The position numbers were made by a program, and so were the translations under genes. The notes beneath the pieces were generated by a model. It was not told the DNA's origin, did not search any database, and saw nothing but the letters and a program-made list of their open reading frames with translations. A DNA stretch of 64,000 nucleotides from Enterobacter dykesii (GTDB taxonomy: Bacteria > Pseudomonadota > Gammaproteobacteria > Enterobacterales > Enterobacteriaceae), in contig NZ_CP126604.1 in NCBI RefSeq assembly GCF_008364625.2, positions 2,604,001-2,668,000 of the forward strand, written 5' to 3'. Shown in pieces: positions 59,760-64,000 of this stretch (position 1 is the stretch's first letter; each line of letters opens with the position of its first letter).

Positions 59760-60830
59760 TTACACCGTCACAACCGGCACTCTTGGTGCCAGCGCGCACA
59801 TCAATTCGTACCCCACCGTGCCCGCCGCGGCAGCCACGTCATCAATTTTGATTTCGTTGCCCCACAGTTCGACAGGGGAACCAATGCCCGCCTGCGGGCA
59901 TGGCGTCAGGTCAACGGCCAGCATATCCATAGATACGGTGCCCACCGTTCCGGTGCGAACCCCATCGACCCACACCGGCGTGCCGGTCGGCGCGATGCGC
60001 GGGTAGCCGTCGGCATAACCGCCCGCCACGATGCCAATCCGCTGCTCGCCCTTTGCCCGGTAGCGGCTGCCGTAGCCCACCGTGTCCCCGGCCTTCAGCG
60101 TCTGCACGCCAATGATTTCACTGCGCAGGGTCATGACCGGCTTGAGGCCGCTGTTGGCGATATCCTGCCACTGGCCTGAGGGAGACGCACCGTACAGAAC
60201 GATCCCCGGACGCACCCAGTCATAGTGCGCCTCGGGATGCCACAGCGTGGCCGCCGAGTTCGACAGCGAGCGCGGGCAGTCCAGCCCTTCTGCCGCCTGC
60301 TCAATGCGGACCATGGCATCGGCAATACCGTCGGTTTTTTCCGCGTCGGCAAAATGCGCCATCAGCGTCATTTCGCCCACGTTCTTCATGGCGCGCAGCT
60401 GCTGCCAGACCGTATGCACCCGCTCAGGCTGAAAGCCCAGGCGGTTCATGCCGCTGTTCACCTTGAGATAGATATCCAGCGGAGCATGGAGCTTCGCATC
60501 CTGGATCGCCTTAATCTGCCAGTTGCTGTGAACGCTGGTGGTCAGCCGGTACTTATCCAGCAGCGGCAGATCGTCCGCATGGAAGAAGCCTTCCAGCAGT
60601 AGAATCGGCCCTTTCCAGCCGCGCTCGCGCAGCAGAATAGCCTCTTCCAGATTCAGTAGCGCAAAGCCGTCGGTCGCGCTCAGAGCGCTCCAGATACGAT
60701 CGATACCGTGGCCGTAGGCATTCGCTTTCACCACCGACCAGACGCGCGCGCCGGGGGCCGCCCGACGAACAATTTGCAGATTATCCTTCAGGGCCTGCAG
60801 GTTGAGCTGGGCCAGAACAGGACGGGACAT
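59760..60830 (-). CDS. dadX: DadX, catabolic alanine racemase (356 aa)
   Basis: PLP enzyme that turns L-alanine into D-alanine for DadA. The PLP Lys is in WSVVKANAYGHG (about 34), and the catalytic Tyr in VGYGSRYRAKG (about 253) is present; the C-terminal domain ends CALAPRVPVVTV. Length equals that of E. coli DadX. It follows dadA by nine bases and is surely its operon partner. Confidence 0.97.
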   Translation of the reverse strand: MSRPVLAQLNLQALKDNLQIVRRAAPGARVWSVVKANAYGHGIDRIWSALSATDGFALLNLEEAILLRERGWKGPILLLEGFFHADDLPLLDKYRLTTSVHSNWQIKAIQDAKLHAPLDIYLKVNSGMNRLGFQPERVHTVWQQLRAMKNVGEMTLMAHFADAEKTDGIADAMVRIEQAAEGLDCPRSLSNSAATLWHPEAHYDWVRPGIVLYGASPSGQWQDIANSGLKPVMTLRSEIIGVQTLKAGDTVGYGSRYRAKGEQRIGIVAGGYADGYPRIAPTGTPVWVDGVRTGTVGTVSMDMLAVDLTPCPQAGIGSPVELWGNEIKIDDVAAAAGTVGYELMCALAPRVPVVTV

Positions 60831-60839
60831 GACAACTCC

Positions 60840-62459
<1,620 letters not shown>

Positions 62460-63992
62460 ATGGCTACTATTGATTCCCTGAACAAGGACAACACACGTCT
62501 GAGCGATGGACCCGACTGGACCTTCGAGCTGCTGGATGTTTACCTCGCCGAAATCGACCGGGTCGCAAAGCTGTATCGTCTGGATACCTATCCCCATCAG
62601 ATTGAAGTCATTACGTCCGAACAGATGATGGACGCCTACTCCAGCGTCGGGATGCCGATTAACTATCCGCACTGGTCGTTTGGTAAAAAATTTATTGAAA
62701 CGGAACGGCTGTATAAGCACGGCCAGCAGGGGCTGGCGTATGAGATTGTGATTAACTCCAATCCGTGTATTGCCTATTTAATGGAAGAGAACACCATTAC
62801 CATGCAGGCGCTGGTGATGGCGCATGCCTGCTACGGGCATAACTCCTTTTTCAAGAATAACTACCTGTTCCGCAGCTGGACGGATGCCAGCTCCATCGTC
62901 GATTACCTGATCTTCGCCCGTAAATACATTACCGACTGCGAAGAGCGCTACGGCGTGGACGAAGTGGAAAAACTGCTCGACTCCTGCCACGCGCTGATGA
63001 ACTACGGCGTGGATCGCTACAAACGCCCGCAGAAAATCTCCCTGCAGGAGGAGAAAGCCCGGCAGAAAAGCCGCGAAGAGTACCTGCAAAGCCAGGTGAA
63101 CATGCTGTGGCGCACCCTGCCGAAGCGTGAGGAGGAAAAAACGATCGCCGAGGCGCGTCGCTATCCGTCCGAGCCGCAGGAAAACCTGCTCTATTTTATG
63201 GAGAAGAACGCCCCGCTGCTGGAGCCGTGGCAGCGTGAGATCCTGCGCATCGTGCGCAAGGTGAGCCAGTATTTTTACCCGCAAAAGCAGACGCAGGTGA
63301 TGAACGAAGGCTGGGCGACCTTCTGGCACTACACCATTCTCAACCATCTGTACGACGAGGGAAAAGTGACCGAGCGGTTCATGATGGAATTCCTCCACAG
63401 CCATACCAACGTGGTGTTCCAGCCGCCCTACAACAGCCCGTGGTACAGCGGGATTAACCCGTATGCGCTTGGCTTCGCCATGTTCCAGGACATTAAGCGC
63501 ATCTGCCAGTCGCCGACGGAAGAAGACAAGTACTGGTTCCCGGATATCGCCGGTTCTGACTGGCTGGAGACGCTGCATTTTGCGATGCGCGACTTTAAGG
63601 ACGAGAGCTTCATCAGCCAGTTTATGTCGCCGAAGATCATGCGTGATTTCCGCTTCTTCACCGTGCTGGACGACGACCGCAACAACTATCTGGAGATCTC
63701 CGCAATCCATAACGAAGAGGGGTACCGTGAGATCCGCTCTCGCCTCTCTTCCCAGTACAACCTAAGCAACCTTGAGCCCAATATTCAGGTGTGGAACGTC
63801 GATTTGCGCGGCGACCGCTCCCTGACGCTGCGCTATATCCCGCACAACCGCGCGCCGCTGGATAAAGGACGTAAAGAGGTGCTGAAGCACGTGCATCGCC
63901 TGTGGGGGTTTGACGTGCAGCTGGAGCAGCAGAATGAAGACGGGAGCGTCGAGCTGCTGGACCGCTGCCCGGCGCGGTTGAATACGCTGTAG
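62460..63992 (+). CDS. ycgB: YcgB, SpoVR-family protein (510 aa)
   Basis: Conserved SpoVR-like protein of unclear biochemical function, part of the RpoS-linked yeaGH-ycgB set in E. coli that responds to starvation. The sequence follows the E. coli protein nearly residue for residue (MATIDSLNKDNTRLSDGPDW at the start). His-rich patches such as MAHACYGHNSFFKNN and TFWHYTILNHLYDEG hint at metal binding. The start at 62460 with GAGGG seven bases upstream gives exactly the E. coli length of 510; an ATG at 62409 is open but lies in the leader. Confidence 0.96.
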   Translation: MATIDSLNKDNTRLSDGPDWTFELLDVYLAEIDRVAKLYRLDTYPHQIEVITSEQMMDAYSSVGMPINYPHWSFGKKFIETERLYKHGQQGLAYEIVINSNPCIAYLMEENTITMQALVMAHACYGHNSFFKNNYLFRSWTDASSIVDYLIFARKYITDCEERYGVDEVEKLLDSCHALMNYGVDRYKRPQKISLQEEKARQKSREEYLQSQVNMLWRTLPKREEEKTIAEARRYPSEPQENLLYFMEKNAPLLEPWQREILRIVRKVSQYFYPQKQTQVMNEGWATFWHYTILNHLYDEGKVTERFMMEFLHSHTNVVFQPPYNSPWYSGINPYALGFAMFQDIKRICQSPTEEDKYWFPDIAGSDWLETLHFAMRDFKDESFISQFMSPKIMRDFRFFTVLDDDRNNYLEISAIHNEEGYREIRSRLSSQYNLSNLEPNIQVWNVDLRGDRSLTLRYIPHNRAPLDKGRKEVLKHVHRLWGFDVQLEQQNEDGSVELLDRCPARLNTL

Positions 63993-64000
63993 AGTCTGCT

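Noticed and set aside
62778-63710. Minus-strand open frame of 310 codons inside ycgB
   Set aside because: Antisense to a highly conserved SpoVR-family gene; shadow frame.

Overview
The window looks like the chromosome of an Enterobacter-type member of the Enterobacteriaceae. The right end has the enteric order treA, ymgE, ycgR, emtA, ldcA, cvrA, dadX, dadA, ycgB, with proteins close in length and sequence to those of E. coli. The left 40 kb is a large type VI secretion (T6SS) island of the kind common in the Enterobacter cloacae group. No rRNA, tRNA, CRISPR array, transposase or integrase was seen.

T6SS island (1-40.5 kb, every gene on the minus strand). Reading in the direction of transcription: an SH3-like lipoprotein, tssJ, tssK, tssL (with an OmpA domain), tssM, tagF, tssA, tssB, tssC, hcp, a cargo pair (putative membrane-active effector and membrane immunity), tagH (FHA), pppA, a secreted unknown, tagJ, tssE, tssF, tssG, clpV, ppkA, an unknown pair, and vgrG1. 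All core parts are present. The gene set with TagF, TagH, PppA, PpkA, TagJ and a short TssA resembles the Pseudomonas H1-T6SS, including its threonine-phosphorylation switch.

Effector region (1-15 kb). vgrG1 is followed by an extended EagT6-like chaperone, a Tse6-like PAAR/NADase effector and a Tsi6-like immunity gene. Then comes what looks like an immunity store: a Tri1-like ADP-ribosylglycohydrolase, a second Tsi6 paralogue, the frameshifted remnant of a second Tri1-like gene whose 61-codon N-terminus is still open, and a four-helix membrane protein. A second vgrG follows, almost identical to the first over about 1.5 kb of DNA but with its own tail. It leads three unknown exported proteins, an EagR chaperone and the start of a PAAR/Rhs effector that runs off the left edge.

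Middle region (40.5-50.9 kb): a 1-kb AT-rich gap, a YdeP/FdhF-like molybdopterin oxidoreductase with a LysR regulator, a desaturase coupled to a PhnD-like binding protein without signal peptide, a GlxA-type regulator, an extra GAPDH with an altered active-site motif, and a divergent NepI-like exporter/AraC regulator pair.

Right region (51-64 kb): periplasmic trehalase, a Fur-box-controlled hydroxamate-type TonB receptor, YmgE, the c-di-GMP flagellar brake YcgR behind a near-perfect sigma-28 promoter, murein enzymes EmtA and LdcA, the K+/H+ antiporter CvrA, the dadAX alanine catabolic operon and SpoVR-family YcgB. REP-like palindromes lie at three gene ends. Family calls rest on sequence recognition alone; no search was run.
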